From positions 121,111 to 185,110 of the forward strand of contig NZ_SNWH01000002.1 of assembly GCF_004361885.1 (NCBI RefSeq): a stretch of DNA of 64,000 nucleotides, written 5' to 3'. This document shows, one piece after another, positions 38,663 to 47,520 of the stretch. The notes under the pieces are model-generated. The model had not been told where the DNA came from and made no database searches. It saw only the letters and a program-made list of their open reading frames with translations. Each line of letters begins with the position of its first letter. Position 1 is the first letter of the stretch. This DNA is from Halomonas ventosae (GTDB lineage: Bacteria; Pseudomonadota; Gammaproteobacteria; Pseudomonadales; Halomonadaceae). The translations under genes and the position numbers were made by a program.

Positions 38663-40315
38663 TTATATCTCCTGGCGGATTCGTTTTTTGTCGAGTTTGC
38701 CCACGCTGGTCTTGGGAATCTCGTCGACGAAGCGGATGTAGGCGGGCAGCGCCCAGCGATTGATGCGCCCCTCGTTAACGAACTGCATGAGGAAGGCCTG
38801 CACCTCTTCGCTTGCCGGTGGATGGTTGAGATCCTTGGGTACTATCAGGGCGGCAGGGCGCTCGCCCCACTGCTCGTCGGTCACGCCGATTACCGCTACC
38901 TCGGCCACATCAGGGCACTGGGCGATCAGGCTCTCCAGCTCTAGTGATGAGACCCATTCGCCGCCAGTCTTAATCACATCCTTAATGCGGTCGCGGATAT
39001 ACAGGAAGCCGCGCTCATCGAGGCTGGCTACGTCGCCGGTATGCAGCCAGCCGTCGCGCCATAGCGCCTCGCTGCGGGTGGTCTCCTTGTAGTAGGCCTG
39101 GGTCAGCCAGGGGGCGCGGACGCGCACTTCACCGATGCTCTCACCATCGTTGGGCAGCGGCGTGCCGTCCTCGTCCACCACCTGTAGCTTCACCAGCGGC
39201 ATGGCCAAGCCGGCCTTGCAGCGCCATGGCAGCTGAGTCTCGAAATCGGCCTCGGCGATATCCCGTGGCAGGACGTCGGCGGTGAGTAGCGGGCAGGTTT
39301 CCGACATGCCGTAGGCGCTGCGGGTATCGATACCCAGCTCATGGGCGCGGCGCGCCAGCGCCTGGGTCAGCGAGCTACCACCGATCAGCAGCTTCCAGCC
39401 GGAGAGGTCGACCCGGCCCGAGGCGATGGGTTCGGCGTTCAGCACCATGCCCAGCAGAGTGGGTACGCAGTGGGAGAAGTCCACCCGCTCCTCGACCAGC
39501 AGCGTGATCAGCATCTCGGGCTCGTAGCGTCCCGGGTAGACCTGGGTAGCGCCGAGCAGGGTGGCGGTATAGGGCGCGCCCCACGCATGCACGTGGAACA
39601 TCGGCGTGATCGGCATGTAGACCTTGTCGCGATTGAGCAGCTCGACCCCCGCTGCCTGGAAGATGCTGGCCTCGGTCAGGGTGTGCAGCACCAGCTGGCG
39701 ATGGCTGAAGTAGACGCCCTTTGGGTTGCCGGTGGTTCCAGTGGTATAGAAAAGCGTGGCCACCGCGTTCTCGTCGAAGGTGGGGAAGTCATAGTGGACA
39801 GGTTGTTCGGCCAGCCGCGCCTCATACTCGCCCACCAGTAGCAGGGGGGTGTCGATCTCACCGGCCTCATCCTGGCACAACAGGTAGCCGCTAATGCGCG
39901 GTAGCCGATCGTGGAGTCCCTCCAGCAGTGGCACGAAGTCCTGATGCACCAGCACGAAGTCATCTTCGGCGTGCTCCATGGTGTAATGGATCTGCTCTGG
40001 GGAGAGGCGCACGTTCACGGTGTGCAGCACCGCGCCGAGCATGGGGATGGCGAAGAAGGCCTCCAGATAGCGGTGACTGTCCCAGTCGAGCACCGCCACC
40101 ACGTCACCAGCCTTGACGCCTTGGGTGTTGAGCAGGTGAGCAAGCTGATGCACCCGCTCACGGAAGCGGCGGTAGTCGTGGCGGCTCAGGTCGCGGTAGA
40201 TGATCTCGTTGTTGTCGGCCATGCGCACGCCGCTCTCCAGCAGATCACCGATCAGCAGCGGCGAGTGGGTCGCGGAGGGCGTGGGTGGCAGGATCTTGGG
40301 GGTAACGGTTGTCAT
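38663..40315 (-). CDS. Acyl-CoA ligase (AMP-forming; medium/long chain type)
   Basis: 550-aa ANL-superfamily enzyme that activates fatty acids with ATP and CoA. Start at ATG 40315 (MTTVTPKILPP) with AGGAG upstream. AMP motif TTGTTGNPKGV, A5 SAYGMSETCPL, A8 hinge region ERGFLYIRDRIKDVIKTGGEW, C-terminal Lys in TSVGKLDKK. Similar to AlkK-type ligases. First of a run of four beta-oxidation-type genes read leftward from 44238. Confidence 0.93.
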   Translation of the reverse strand: MTTVTPKILPPTPSATHSPLLIGDLLESGVRMADNNEIIYRDLSRHDYRRFRERVHQLAHLLNTQGVKAGDVVAVLDWDSHRYLEAFFAIPMLGAVLHTVNVRLSPEQIHYTMEHAEDDFVLVHQDFVPLLEGLHDRLPRISGYLLCQDEAGEIDTPLLLVGEYEARLAEQPVHYDFPTFDENAVATLFYTTGTTGNPKGVYFSHRQLVLHTLTEASIFQAAGVELLNRDKVYMPITPMFHVHAWGAPYTATLLGATQVYPGRYEPEMLITLLVEERVDFSHCVPTLLGMVLNAEPIASGRVDLSGWKLLIGGSSLTQALARRAHELGIDTRSAYGMSETCPLLTADVLPRDIAEADFETQLPWRCKAGLAMPLVKLQVVDEDGTPLPNDGESIGEVRVRAPWLTQAYYKETTRSEALWRDGWLHTGDVASLDERGFLYIRDRIKDVIKTGGEWVSSLELESLIAQCPDVAEVAVIGVTDEQWGERPAALIVPKDLNHPPASEEVQAFLMQFVNEGRINRWALPAYIRFVDEIPKTSVGKLDKKRIRQEI

Positions 40316-40340
40316 TGTGATGTCTCCTGGGGGCTCCAGA

Positions 40341-41528
40341 TCAGCAGCGCTCGATAAGCAGGGCGATGCCCTGGCCACCGCCGATGCACAGGGTGATCAG
40401 GCCGTAGCGGCCACGGGTGCGCTCTAGTTCCGCCAGGGCCTTGATCACCAGAATGGCGCCGGTGGCGCCCACCGGGTGTCCCAGGGCCACGGCACCGCCG
40501 TTGGGGTTGAGACGCTCGGCGGGGAACTCCAGCGCATCGGCCACGGCCATGGCTTGGGCGGCGAAGGCTTCGTTGGACTCGATGACATCGATATCGCTGA
40601 TGGACAAGCCGGCCTGGGCTAGGCAGCGGCGCACCGCGGGAATCGGCCCCAGTCCCATCAAGTGCGGCTCGACCCCGGCGGTGGTGCCGGTGAGCAGCTT
40701 TGCCCGGGGCGTCAGGGCACGTTGCTTGGCCTCGTCGGCACTGGCCAACACCAGGCTGGCCGCCGCGTCGTTGAGGCCCGAGGCGTTGCCAGCGGTGACC
40801 AGCCCATCCTTCTGAAAGGCGGGCTTGAGCCGGGCGAGGTCCTCCAGAGTGACCGAGTCGCGTACATGCTCGTCACGATCGAAGACACGCTCCTGCTTGC
40901 CGACTCGGACGCTGACCGGAACGATTTGCTCCGTGAAGCGCCCCTCGGCGATCGCCCGAGCCGCCTTGTGGTGGCTCTCCATGGCGAAGCGATCCACCGC
41001 CTCGCGGCTGAAGCCGTAGCGGCTGGCGATGTTCTCGGCGGTGCAGCCCATATGACCGCTGCCGAAAGGATCGCTAAGGACGCCCAGGGTCAGGTCGGTG
41101 ACCGCCGCATGGCCCATGCGCAGGCCGCTGCGGGCCTGGGGCGGTAGCAGATAAGCGCCGCGGCTCATGGACTCGGCACCGCCGGCCAGGGCCAGGCGGC
41201 TGTCGCCCAGGGCGATCTGCTGGGCGGCAGACAGCACGGCCTGCACTCCCGACCCGCATAGGCGGTTGACGTTGAAGGCGCCGGCCTCATCGGGGGCCCC
41301 TGTGTCCCGGGCGATATGTCGGGCCAGGTAGGCGTCCTGGGGGCCGGTGGTGATGATATGGCCGTAGACGGCGTGATCGATGGCCTCAGCCTCGACGCCG
41401 GCACGCTTGAGCGCCTCGCGGGCGGTGACAGTGCCGAGCTCATGGGGGGCGAGGCCCGAGAGGCTGCCGCCCAAGTCGCCGATGGCGGTGCGGGCTCCAC
41501 TCAGGATTACGACGGAATCAAGTTGCAT
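40341..41528 (-). CDS. Acetyl-CoA acetyltransferase (thiolase)
   Basis: 395 aa. Nucleophilic C91 in NVNRLCGSGVQAV, catalytic His in GGAVALGHPVGATGA and the second Cys in LITLCIGGGQG. A degradative or biosynthetic thiolase; with the ligases and dehydrogenase beside it, cleavage of 3-ketoacyl-CoA is the likely direction. Follows the dehydrogenase by 14 bp. Confidence 0.94.
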   Translation of the reverse strand: MQLDSVVILSGARTAIGDLGGSLSGLAPHELGTVTAREALKRAGVEAEAIDHAVYGHIITTGPQDAYLARHIARDTGAPDEAGAFNVNRLCGSGVQAVLSAAQQIALGDSRLALAGGAESMSRGAYLLPPQARSGLRMGHAAVTDLTLGVLSDPFGSGHMGCTAENIASRYGFSREAVDRFAMESHHKAARAIAEGRFTEQIVPVSVRVGKQERVFDRDEHVRDSVTLEDLARLKPAFQKDGLVTAGNASGLNDAAASLVLASADEAKQRALTPRAKLLTGTTAGVEPHLMGLGPIPAVRRCLAQAGLSISDIDVIESNEAFAAQAMAVADALEFPAERLNPNGGAVALGHPVGATGAILVIKALAELERTRGRYGLITLCIGGGQGIALLIERC

Positions 41529-41542
41529 GAGATTCTCCAGTT

Positions 41543-42697
41543 TCAGGCCTTGCCCAGCAGCGAGCGGGCAATGACTTCCTTCATGATCTCCGAGGTGCCG
41601 GCGTAGATGGTCTGCACCCGGGCATCCAGATAGAAGCGCGAGATGGGGTATTCACGGGTATAGCCGTAGCCGCCGAACAGCTGCAGGCAGACGTCGGCGG
41701 TGGCGCACTGCATCTCGGTGAGACGCAGCTTGAGGATGGCGGCCTCGGTCGGCCCCATGGCGCCCTGGCGGTACTGCGCCATGCACTTCTCCAGGTAGGC
41801 GCGGCCCAGTTCGATATCCGACTGCACCCCGGCCAGGGTAAAGCGGGTGTTCTGGAAGTCGCCAACCCGCTGGCCGAAGGCGCGGCGCTCCTTGACGTAC
41901 GCCAGGGTGAGCTCCAGGGCACCCTGCATGGCGCCCAGGGCCTGGGCACCGACACCGAGGCGCTCCCGGGGTAGTTCCTGCATCAGGTAGGCGAAACCCT
42001 TGCCCTCCTCGCCGAGCAGGGCATCTGCAGGCAGCTCGACGCCGTCGAAGAACAGCTCGGCGGTATCGCTGGCGTGCTGGCCGATCTTCTTGATCGGCTG
42101 GCCGCGGGAGAAGCCGGGCAGGGCGGTGTCGACCAGGAAGAGCGAGACCCCCCTGGCGCCGGCCTCGGGGTCGGTCTTGGCGCAGACGATCACCATGTCG
42201 GCCACCTGGCCGTTGGTGATGAAGATCTTGCTGCCATCCAGTCGCCAGCCATCGGCGGTGTGCCGGGCGCGGGTCTTCATGCCGGCCAGGTCGCTGCCGG
42301 CGCCGGGCTCGGTCATGGCGATGGCGCCGACGACCTCGCCGCTGGCCATGGCCGGCAGCCAGCGCTGCTGTTGCGCCGGGGTGGCGATATGCAGCAGGTA
42401 GGGCATGACGATATTGGCGTGGATATTGTAGGCGCTGGCCAGACCGCCGAATCCGCGCCGCGAGATCTCCTCGACGACCAGCTGGGTGATGGAGAAGTCG
42501 GCGCCGGTACCGCCCAGCGGCTCCGGCATGTCGATGCCCAGCAGCCCCGCCTCGCCCATGAGTTTCCAGAGGTCACGAGGCACCTCGCCGGCCTCCTCCC
42601 AGGCCGCGTAGTGGGGCGCAACTTCCTGGTCGAGGAAGCGGCAGATCATGTCGTGAAACAGCGGGGTCAGCTCGTCCTGTGGTGTACTCGAAGTCAC
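41543..42697 (-). CDS. Acyl-CoA dehydrogenase
   Basis: 384 aa. GTG start at 42697 overlapping the acyl-CoA synthetase stop (GTGA). FAD-binding signatures AIAMTEPGAGSDLAGMKT and SKIFITNGQVADM; C-terminal QLFGGYGYTREYPISRFYLD and the conserved YAGTSEIMKEVIAR. Oxidises acyl-CoA to enoyl-CoA. The longer frame to 44134 is a synthetase shadow. Confidence 0.94.
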   Translation of the reverse strand: MTSSTPQDELTPLFHDMICRFLDQEVAPHYAAWEEAGEVPRDLWKLMGEAGLLGIDMPEPLGGTGADFSITQLVVEEISRRGFGGLASAYNIHANIVMPYLLHIATPAQQQRWLPAMASGEVVGAIAMTEPGAGSDLAGMKTRARHTADGWRLDGSKIFITNGQVADMVIVCAKTDPEAGARGVSLFLVDTALPGFSRGQPIKKIGQHASDTAELFFDGVELPADALLGEEGKGFAYLMQELPRERLGVGAQALGAMQGALELTLAYVKERRAFGQRVGDFQNTRFTLAGVQSDIELGRAYLEKCMAQYRQGAMGPTEAAILKLRLTEMQCATADVCLQLFGGYGYTREYPISRFYLDARVQTIYAGTSEIMKEVIARSLLGKA

Positions 42698-44238
42698 GCT
42701 TGCAGCTCCTTGCGCAGGTGTCGCTTGAGAATCTTGCCGGAGGTGCTCTTGGGCAGGGCATCGCTGAAGTGGACCTGCTTGGGCACCTTGTAGTGGGCCA
42801 TGTGCTCGCGAGCATGCTCGATCAGTGCGGTCTCGCTGACCTCTTCGCCCTCCTTGAGCACTACCACGGCAATGATCGCCTCGATCCACTTCTCGTCGGG
42901 CATGCCGATCACGGCCACCTCGGAAACGGCGGGGTGCTGGAACAGCACCTCCTCCACCTCGCGGCTGGCCACCACCACGCCGCCGGTGTTGATGACATCC
43001 TTGATGCGGTCGACGATAAAGAGATAGCCCGCCTCGTCGAGGTAGCCCACATCGCCGGAGTGGAACCAGCCGCCCAGGAAGGCCTCCTCGGTCATCTCCG
43101 GCTTGTCCCAGTAGCCGGTGAGCAGCTGCGGCGAGCGGTGGACGACCTCGCCGTGCTCCCCCGGCGGGACATCGTTCATCTCGGCGTCGACGATGCGCGT
43201 CTCTACGGTGAGGATGGGGCGGCCCGCCGATGCCGGACGGGCATCGTGCTCCTCGGGTCGTAGCACCGTGGCCAGCGGGGCGATCTCGCTCTGGCCGTAG
43301 CAGTTGTAGAGCCCCACGCCGGGGATGCGCCGGCGTAGCTCCTCGAGTACCGGCACCGGCATGATGGAGGCTCCGTAGTAGGCCTTCTTCAGCTGGTTCA
43401 GTTCGTGGCGATCGAACTCGGGGTGGTGTAGCAGGCCGATCCACACCGTCGGCGGGGCAAAGAAGGAGACGATGCCGTGGCGCTCGATCTGGGCCAGGCA
43501 GTCGTCGGGTGCCGGCGCCTCCCGCAGGTGAACTGTTGCACCCAGCAGCAGGGCCGGCATCAGGAAGACGTGTATCTGCGCTGAGTGGTAGAGGGGCAGA
43601 GCGGCCAGCATCGGCTCGTCGGCCTTGATGTCGAGTTCCACCATGCAGGCCATGTACTCGGCGAGCAGTGCCTGGTGGGTCATCATCGCCGCCTTGGGGG
43701 CGGTGGTGGTGCCCGAGGTATAGAGCAGCTGGGCCAGGCTCTGGCCGTCGAGCTCCACCGACGGCTCTTTGTCGTCGCCCTCGGAGCGGGCCGCCTTCAG
43801 CACGTCGAAGCCGTCGCTCTTCGGGGCATGCAGGGTGCCCGAGAGCGTCAGGTCGACCGCGCTGCTGGCCGCCGCCACCTTGTCGGCCAGGCTGAGGTCG
43901 CTGAGCAAGCCGCTGGCGCCCGACTGCTCGAGGATATAGCTGAGCTCCTCGCTGCTCAGGGCGAAGTTGATCGGCACATGGATCAGGCCGGCCCGGGTGG
44001 CGGCCAGCCAGGTGATCACGTAGGCGTCGGAGTTCTTGCCGTAGACCGCCAGGCGATCCCCGGGGCTCAGGCCCTGGGCAAGCAGTCGGTTGGCAACCCG
44101 GTTTGCCGCGCGGTCGAGCTCGGCGTAGGTCCATCGGTGATCATCGAAGACCAGGGCCAGACGGCTGCCGTTCTTGCGGGCGCTGCGCGCCAGGGCCGCG
44201 CCGATAGTGTGCTGCTGGATGCGGCTCTGCATGGTCAT
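42694..44238 (-). CDS. Acyl-CoA synthetase (AMP-forming)
   Basis: 514 aa ANL enzyme: TSGTTTAPKAAMMTH, GLYNCYGQSEIAPL, GYLFIVDRIKDVINTGGVVV, KSTSGKILKRHLR. Starts at 44238, overlapping the stop of a broken binding-protein gene in ATGA style, which shows that gene was once its intact operon partner. Substrate class unknown. Confidence 0.92.
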   Translation of the reverse strand: MTMQSRIQQHTIGAALARSARKNGSRLALVFDDHRWTYAELDRAANRVANRLLAQGLSPGDRLAVYGKNSDAYVITWLAATRAGLIHVPINFALSSEELSYILEQSGASGLLSDLSLADKVAAASSAVDLTLSGTLHAPKSDGFDVLKAARSEGDDKEPSVELDGQSLAQLLYTSGTTTAPKAAMMTHQALLAEYMACMVELDIKADEPMLAALPLYHSAQIHVFLMPALLLGATVHLREAPAPDDCLAQIERHGIVSFFAPPTVWIGLLHHPEFDRHELNQLKKAYYGASIMPVPVLEELRRRIPGVGLYNCYGQSEIAPLATVLRPEEHDARPASAGRPILTVETRIVDAEMNDVPPGEHGEVVHRSPQLLTGYWDKPEMTEEAFLGGWFHSGDVGYLDEAGYLFIVDRIKDVINTGGVVVASREVEEVLFQHPAVSEVAVIGMPDEKWIEAIIAVVVLKEGEEVSETALIEHAREHMAHYKVPKQVHFSDALPKSTSGKILKRHLRKELQA

Positions 44239-44494
44239 CTCATCTCCACGAGTTGTGCTGTTGTGATGGGAAGGTCGAGGGGCTCAGGCGTCGCTCGCCT
44301 GGACCAGTCGACAATGGCCATCCGGATGGCGTCCTCGCCCAGAGGGCCGATGGGGTCGCGGTGGGCGCCGGTCATATCGGCGAGGTTGCCGATGCGTATC
44401 TCGTTATCGGTGATCTCGGCGGTGACTGCCTGAGAGGCGAGCAGCATGTAGGCAGCGAGAGAGTGCCCAGAGCAAACTGACGGGTATGGAGCAT
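44235..44494 (-). pseudogene. Branched-chain amino acid-type ABC substrate-binding protein, N-terminal remnant
   Basis: An ATG at 44494 begins MLHTRQFALGTLSL. A frameshift near 44460 then moves to AAYMLLASQAVTAEITDN and EIRIGNLADMTGA, the standard end of the signal peptide and first strand of Liv/Urt-type binding proteins. It continues GPLGEDAIRMAIVDW and stops at 44235 after an unrelated tail. About 85 codons remain of roughly 400. The stop still overlaps the synthetase start. 44495-44684 holds nothing I can assign. Confidence 0.72.
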
Positions 44495-44684
44495 GTAGGT
44501 GCCTTTGCGTTGTTGTTGTCCGTTGGGTAACGCCACGGGCGGTGTTCGGAGTCATGGTAGGAGCAAAGGCGAGCTCAGGGTTGACCTATCGGGTCAGAGT
44601 CTTTGCATTTCGTGCCATATTTAGCGGTGATTTCGCCATGCTGCGAGTCAATGGCGCGACTTGCCGACATATGCGGCCAAGGTA

Positions 44685-45044
44685 TTAGGGGGCTTCCCTC
44701 AACGTAAAGCGGTGGCCGAAGGCGCCTCTTATGGTGGCGTCTATGACACCTTGTTTCTCGAAAAAGACCAGAACCTTGAGGAAGCTGTCGGAGGACTCTC
44801 CCGCGAGCAGGGCACTGTGGCGCATGGCGGATGCCAGTGAGTCTTGCAACTTGGCGAACCGCTCATTGATGGCAGCGAGTGTCTCGAAGAGGTCGACATC
44901 CTTCTTGTGTTCTGCCAGCCATTCGGGAGCGATGGGCCAATCGATCTTGGCTTCGGACTGGTGGAGAAACCAGGCACAGCGCTGGATGGCTTCCATGAGT
45001 TGAGCCAGATGGCGCTGTTGCGCTTCGAGAATATCGTGGGTCAT
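44685..45044 (-). CDS. HepT-like HEPN toxin of an MntA-HepT pair
   Basis: 119-aa all-helical HEPN/nucleotidyltransferase-substrate-binding type protein. The C-terminal R106-GAFG-H111 fits the HEPN RNase motif R-x4-6-H. It follows the nucleotidyltransferase with an ATGA overlap at 45041-45044, antitoxin first, as in known MNT-HEPN pairs. The sequence is divergent, so the toxin call rests mainly on the pairing and motif. Confidence 0.72.
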   Translation of the reverse strand: MTHDILEAQQRHLAQLMEAIQRCAWFLHQSEAKIDWPIAPEWLAEHKKDVDLFETLAAINERFAKLQDSLASAMRHSALLAGESSDSFLKVLVFFEKQGVIDATIRGAFGHRFTLREAP

Positions 45045-45349
45045 GCAGCATCCTCTACGTGGACTGGCCGAGAATGCTTTATGGCGATGGCCTGGAAAGG
45101 CGTCGGCTCATCGCCATGTGTATAAGTCACGATATCCACAGGCAGCTCCAGGCGCGCCTCGAGTGCCTGCTTCAACTCGGCGCGGGTGAGGAGCGAGATG
45201 GGGCTGGAGGACACCAGCAGCAGATCGAGGTCCCCGCCGCGTCGGGCATCGTCGAGACGCGAGCCGAAGACTCGTACGTCGATATCCTCTCCGGCGAATT
45301 GACGAATGCAGGAGAGGATGGTTTCTCGCTGGGAGCAAGTGAGTCGCAT
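45041..45349 (-). CDS. MntA-like minimal nucleotidyltransferase antitoxin
   Basis: 102 aa with the nucleotidyltransferase signature G29-S30, nine residues, then D40-L-D42 (FGSRLDDARRGGDLDLLLV). Members neutralise HepT by adding AMP to a Tyr beside the RNase site. Its stop overlaps the hepT start. 45350-45483 has no gene. Confidence 0.78.
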   Translation of the reverse strand: MRLTCSQRETILSCIRQFAGEDIDVRVFGSRLDDARRGGDLDLLLVSSSPISLLTRAELKQALEARLELPVDIVTYTHGDEPTPFQAIAIKHSRPVHVEDAA

Positions 45350-45483
45350 GCTGTATGGCTCCTTGCAGTACCGGGTGTTCTATGCCTGCAATAGCCAGAG
45401 TCTAGCATCTGTTTCAGTGCAGGCATCGGCCTGGCACAGGAGAGCCGCAGGATGCTCTGAGCGCTGATGTTCAGCTGTCACTG

Positions 45484-45554
45484 GGAGCGTCTTCCACGCT
45501 CCTTACCCTCGCGTAGGCGAGATAAGCCGTAGGCACACCCGGCGGGGCCTACGG
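45484..45554. repeat. Two adjacent inverted repeats downstream of znuA
   Basis: GGAGCGT/ACGCTCC at 45484-45502 and CCGTAGGC at 45527-45534 with GCCTACGG at 45547-45554. They lie 23-93 bp past the znuA stop in the direction of its transcription. No T-run, so a processed 3' end or a small repetitive element is more likely than a simple terminator. Confidence 0.5.
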
Positions 45555-45576
45555 AGAACGTTCCTGGAAGAAGCTT

Positions 45577-46584
45577 TCAGTGATCGTGGTCACCATGGTT
45601 ATCGCGGCCCGGCTGGGCCAGGGCGTTATGTAGGGTGCGGGCGTTGTGGCGCATCATGCCCAGGTAGGTGCTGGCCTCGCCCTCCGCCGCCAGGGCATCG
45701 GCGTAGAGGGTGCCGGCGACAGGCAGGCCGGTCTCCTCGGCGAGCTGGTTGATGATTGCGGGGCTGGTCATGTTCTCGTGGAATAGCGCCTGGACGTTCT
45801 GCTCGCGGATCACATCGATCAACTGGGCCATGTTAGCCGCGCTGGGCTCCGCCTCGGTGGAGAGCCCCTGGGGCGAGAGGAAGCGCAGGCCATAGGCCCG
45901 GGCGAAGTGGCCGAAAGAGTCGTGGCCGGTGATCACGCTGGTGGAGGCGGGAATCTCGCCAAGCAGTTCGCGGATCTCGGCATCAATGGCGTCGATCTCG
46001 TTAATGTAGCGCTCGGCGCCGGCCCGGTAGGCATCGCCTTGGTCCGGGTCGGCCGCGATCAGGCCGTCGCGGATATTGGCCACGTAGACGCGGCCCAGAC
46101 CCAAGTCCTGCCAGGCGTGGGGGTCGATGGGGCCGTGGTCATGGCCGTCGTGGGCATCGTTGCCCTCATCGTCAGGCGCCTCATGGCCGTGATCCTCGGC
46201 GTCGTCGTGGCCATCATGGCCGTCTTCCTCCGCGACGGCGATCCTCCCCGCGATGCCGTCGCTGGCCACCACCAGGTGGCCGGCAAAGTCGCTGGCGTCG
46301 ATCAGGCGCTCCATCCAGCCCTCGAATTGCAGTCCGTTGAAGACCACCAGGTCGGCCTCGGCCAGGGCGCGGGCGTCGGTGGGGTGCGGCGAGTAGACGT
46401 GGGCATCGCTGTCCGGCCCCACCAGGGCGGTCACCTCGACATGCACGCCGCCGACATTCTCGATCATGTCGGCGAGGATGCTGAAGCTGGTGACCACCTG
46501 GACACGCTCGGCGGCCAGGGCGGCGGGCAGGGCGAGCAGGGTGGAGATCCCGGCGAGCAGGGCAAAGGGGCGGGAAAGGCGCAT
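45577..46584 (-). CDS. znuA: Zinc ABC transporter substrate-binding protein
   Basis: 335 aa with signal peptide (ALLAGISTLLALPAALAA). Cluster A-I metal-binding lipocalin-like fold: metal ligands in DSDAHVYSPHPTD, HAWQDLGLGR, TGHDSFGHFARAYG and the final Glu/Asp region. A His/Asp-rich loop fills residues 121-150 (DGHDGHDDAEDHGHEA and DAHDGHDHGP), the hallmark of zinc-specific ZnuA. Last gene of znuC-znuB-znuA. Confidence 0.95.
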   Translation of the reverse strand: MRLSRPFALLAGISTLLALPAALAAERVQVVTSFSILADMIENVGGVHVEVTALVGPDSDAHVYSPHPTDARALAEADLVVFNGLQFEGWMERLIDASDFAGHLVVASDGIAGRIAVAEEDGHDGHDDAEDHGHEAPDDEGNDAHDGHDHGPIDPHAWQDLGLGRVYVANIRDGLIAADPDQGDAYRAGAERYINEIDAIDAEIRELLGEIPASTSVITGHDSFGHFARAYGLRFLSPQGLSTEAEPSAANMAQLIDVIREQNVQALFHENMTSPAIINQLAEETGLPVAGTLYADALAAEGEASTYLGMMRHNARTLHNALAQPGRDNHGDHDH

Positions 46585-46620
46585 GTAGAGCTTCCTCGGT
46601 GGTTTGTCAGGGGTGCGGTA

Positions 46621-47520
46621 TCAGTCGTGCTCGGGGGCGCCCAGCGGTGCGGCATGGCGACGCCAGCGGGCGGTCAGGCTATGGTGGCGGCCGAACAGCG
46701 CGGAGAGCACATAGCCGCTGCCGGCCAGCAGGATGATGGCCGGCCCCGAGGGCAGGCTGAGGTGGTAGGAGAGCAACAGGCCGCCGGTGCTGGCCACCAG
46801 GGCGATGCCGATGGCGATGGCGATCAGCCCCTCCAGGCGTTGGCTCCAGAAGCGCGCCGTGGTGGCCGGCAGCATCATCAGGCCCACCGCCATCAGGGTG
46901 CCCAGGGTCTGGAAGCCGGCGGTGAGGTTGAGCACCACCAGCCCCAGGAAGATGCCGTGCACCACGCCGCCGCGCACCCCCTGGCCGCGCAGGAACAGCG
47001 GGTCGAGGCACTCCACCACCAGGGCGCGAAAGATCACCGCCAGGATCACCACGATCAGGCTGCTGATGCCGGCGATCAGCACCAGGGCGGTGGTGTTCAC
47101 GGCCAAAATCGAGCCGAACAGCACGTGTGTGAGGTCCACGCTGCTGCCGCCCAGCGACACCAGCATCACCCCCGCGGCCAGCGAGATCAAAAAGAAGCTG
47201 GCCATGGCCGAGTCCTCGCGGTGGCCGGTCATCTGCGACACGCTGCCGGCGAGCACCGCTACCAGCAGCCCCGAGAGGATGCCGCCCAGGCTCATGATCG
47301 GCAGCGAGAAGCCGGCGGCCAGGAAGCCCAGCGCCACCCCGGGCAGGATGGCGTGGGCCATGGCGTCGCCGATCAGGCTCATGCCGCGCAGCATCAGGAA
47401 GACCCCCAGCGGCGGGGCGGCCAGCGACAGCGCCAGGCCGGCCACCAGGGCGCGCTGCATGAAGCCATAGTCGAAGGGGGCCAGCAGCCAGGCCTCAAGC
47501 AGTGCCAGCATGGGAGGCAT
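46621..47520 (-). CDS. znuB: Zinc ABC transporter permease
   Basis: 299 aa, about nine helices, ABC-3 family (RGMSLIGDAMAHAILPGVAL, LGTLMAVGLMMLPATTARF). Its start lies 26 bp inside znuC, so translation is coupled. The C-terminal tail is short and basic/His-bearing (RHHSLTARWRRHAAP). Confidence 0.95.
   Translation of the reverse strand: MPPMLALLEAWLLAPFDYGFMQRALVAGLALSLAAPPLGVFLMLRGMSLIGDAMAHAILPGVALGFLAAGFSLPIMSLGGILSGLLVAVLAGSVSQMTGHREDSAMASFFLISLAAGVMLVSLGGSSVDLTHVLFGSILAVNTTALVLIAGISSLIVVILAVIFRALVVECLDPLFLRGQGVRGGVVHGIFLGLVVLNLTAGFQTLGTLMAVGLMMLPATTARFWSQRLEGLIAIAIGIALVASTGGLLLSYHLSLPSGPAIILLAGSGYVLSALFGRHHSLTARWRRHAAPLGAPEHD

Noticed and set aside
41543..44134. An 863-residue fusion ending in acyl-CoA dehydrogenase
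   Set aside because: The first 480 residues are a frame shadow of the acyl-CoA synthetase; the dehydrogenase starts at GTG 42697.
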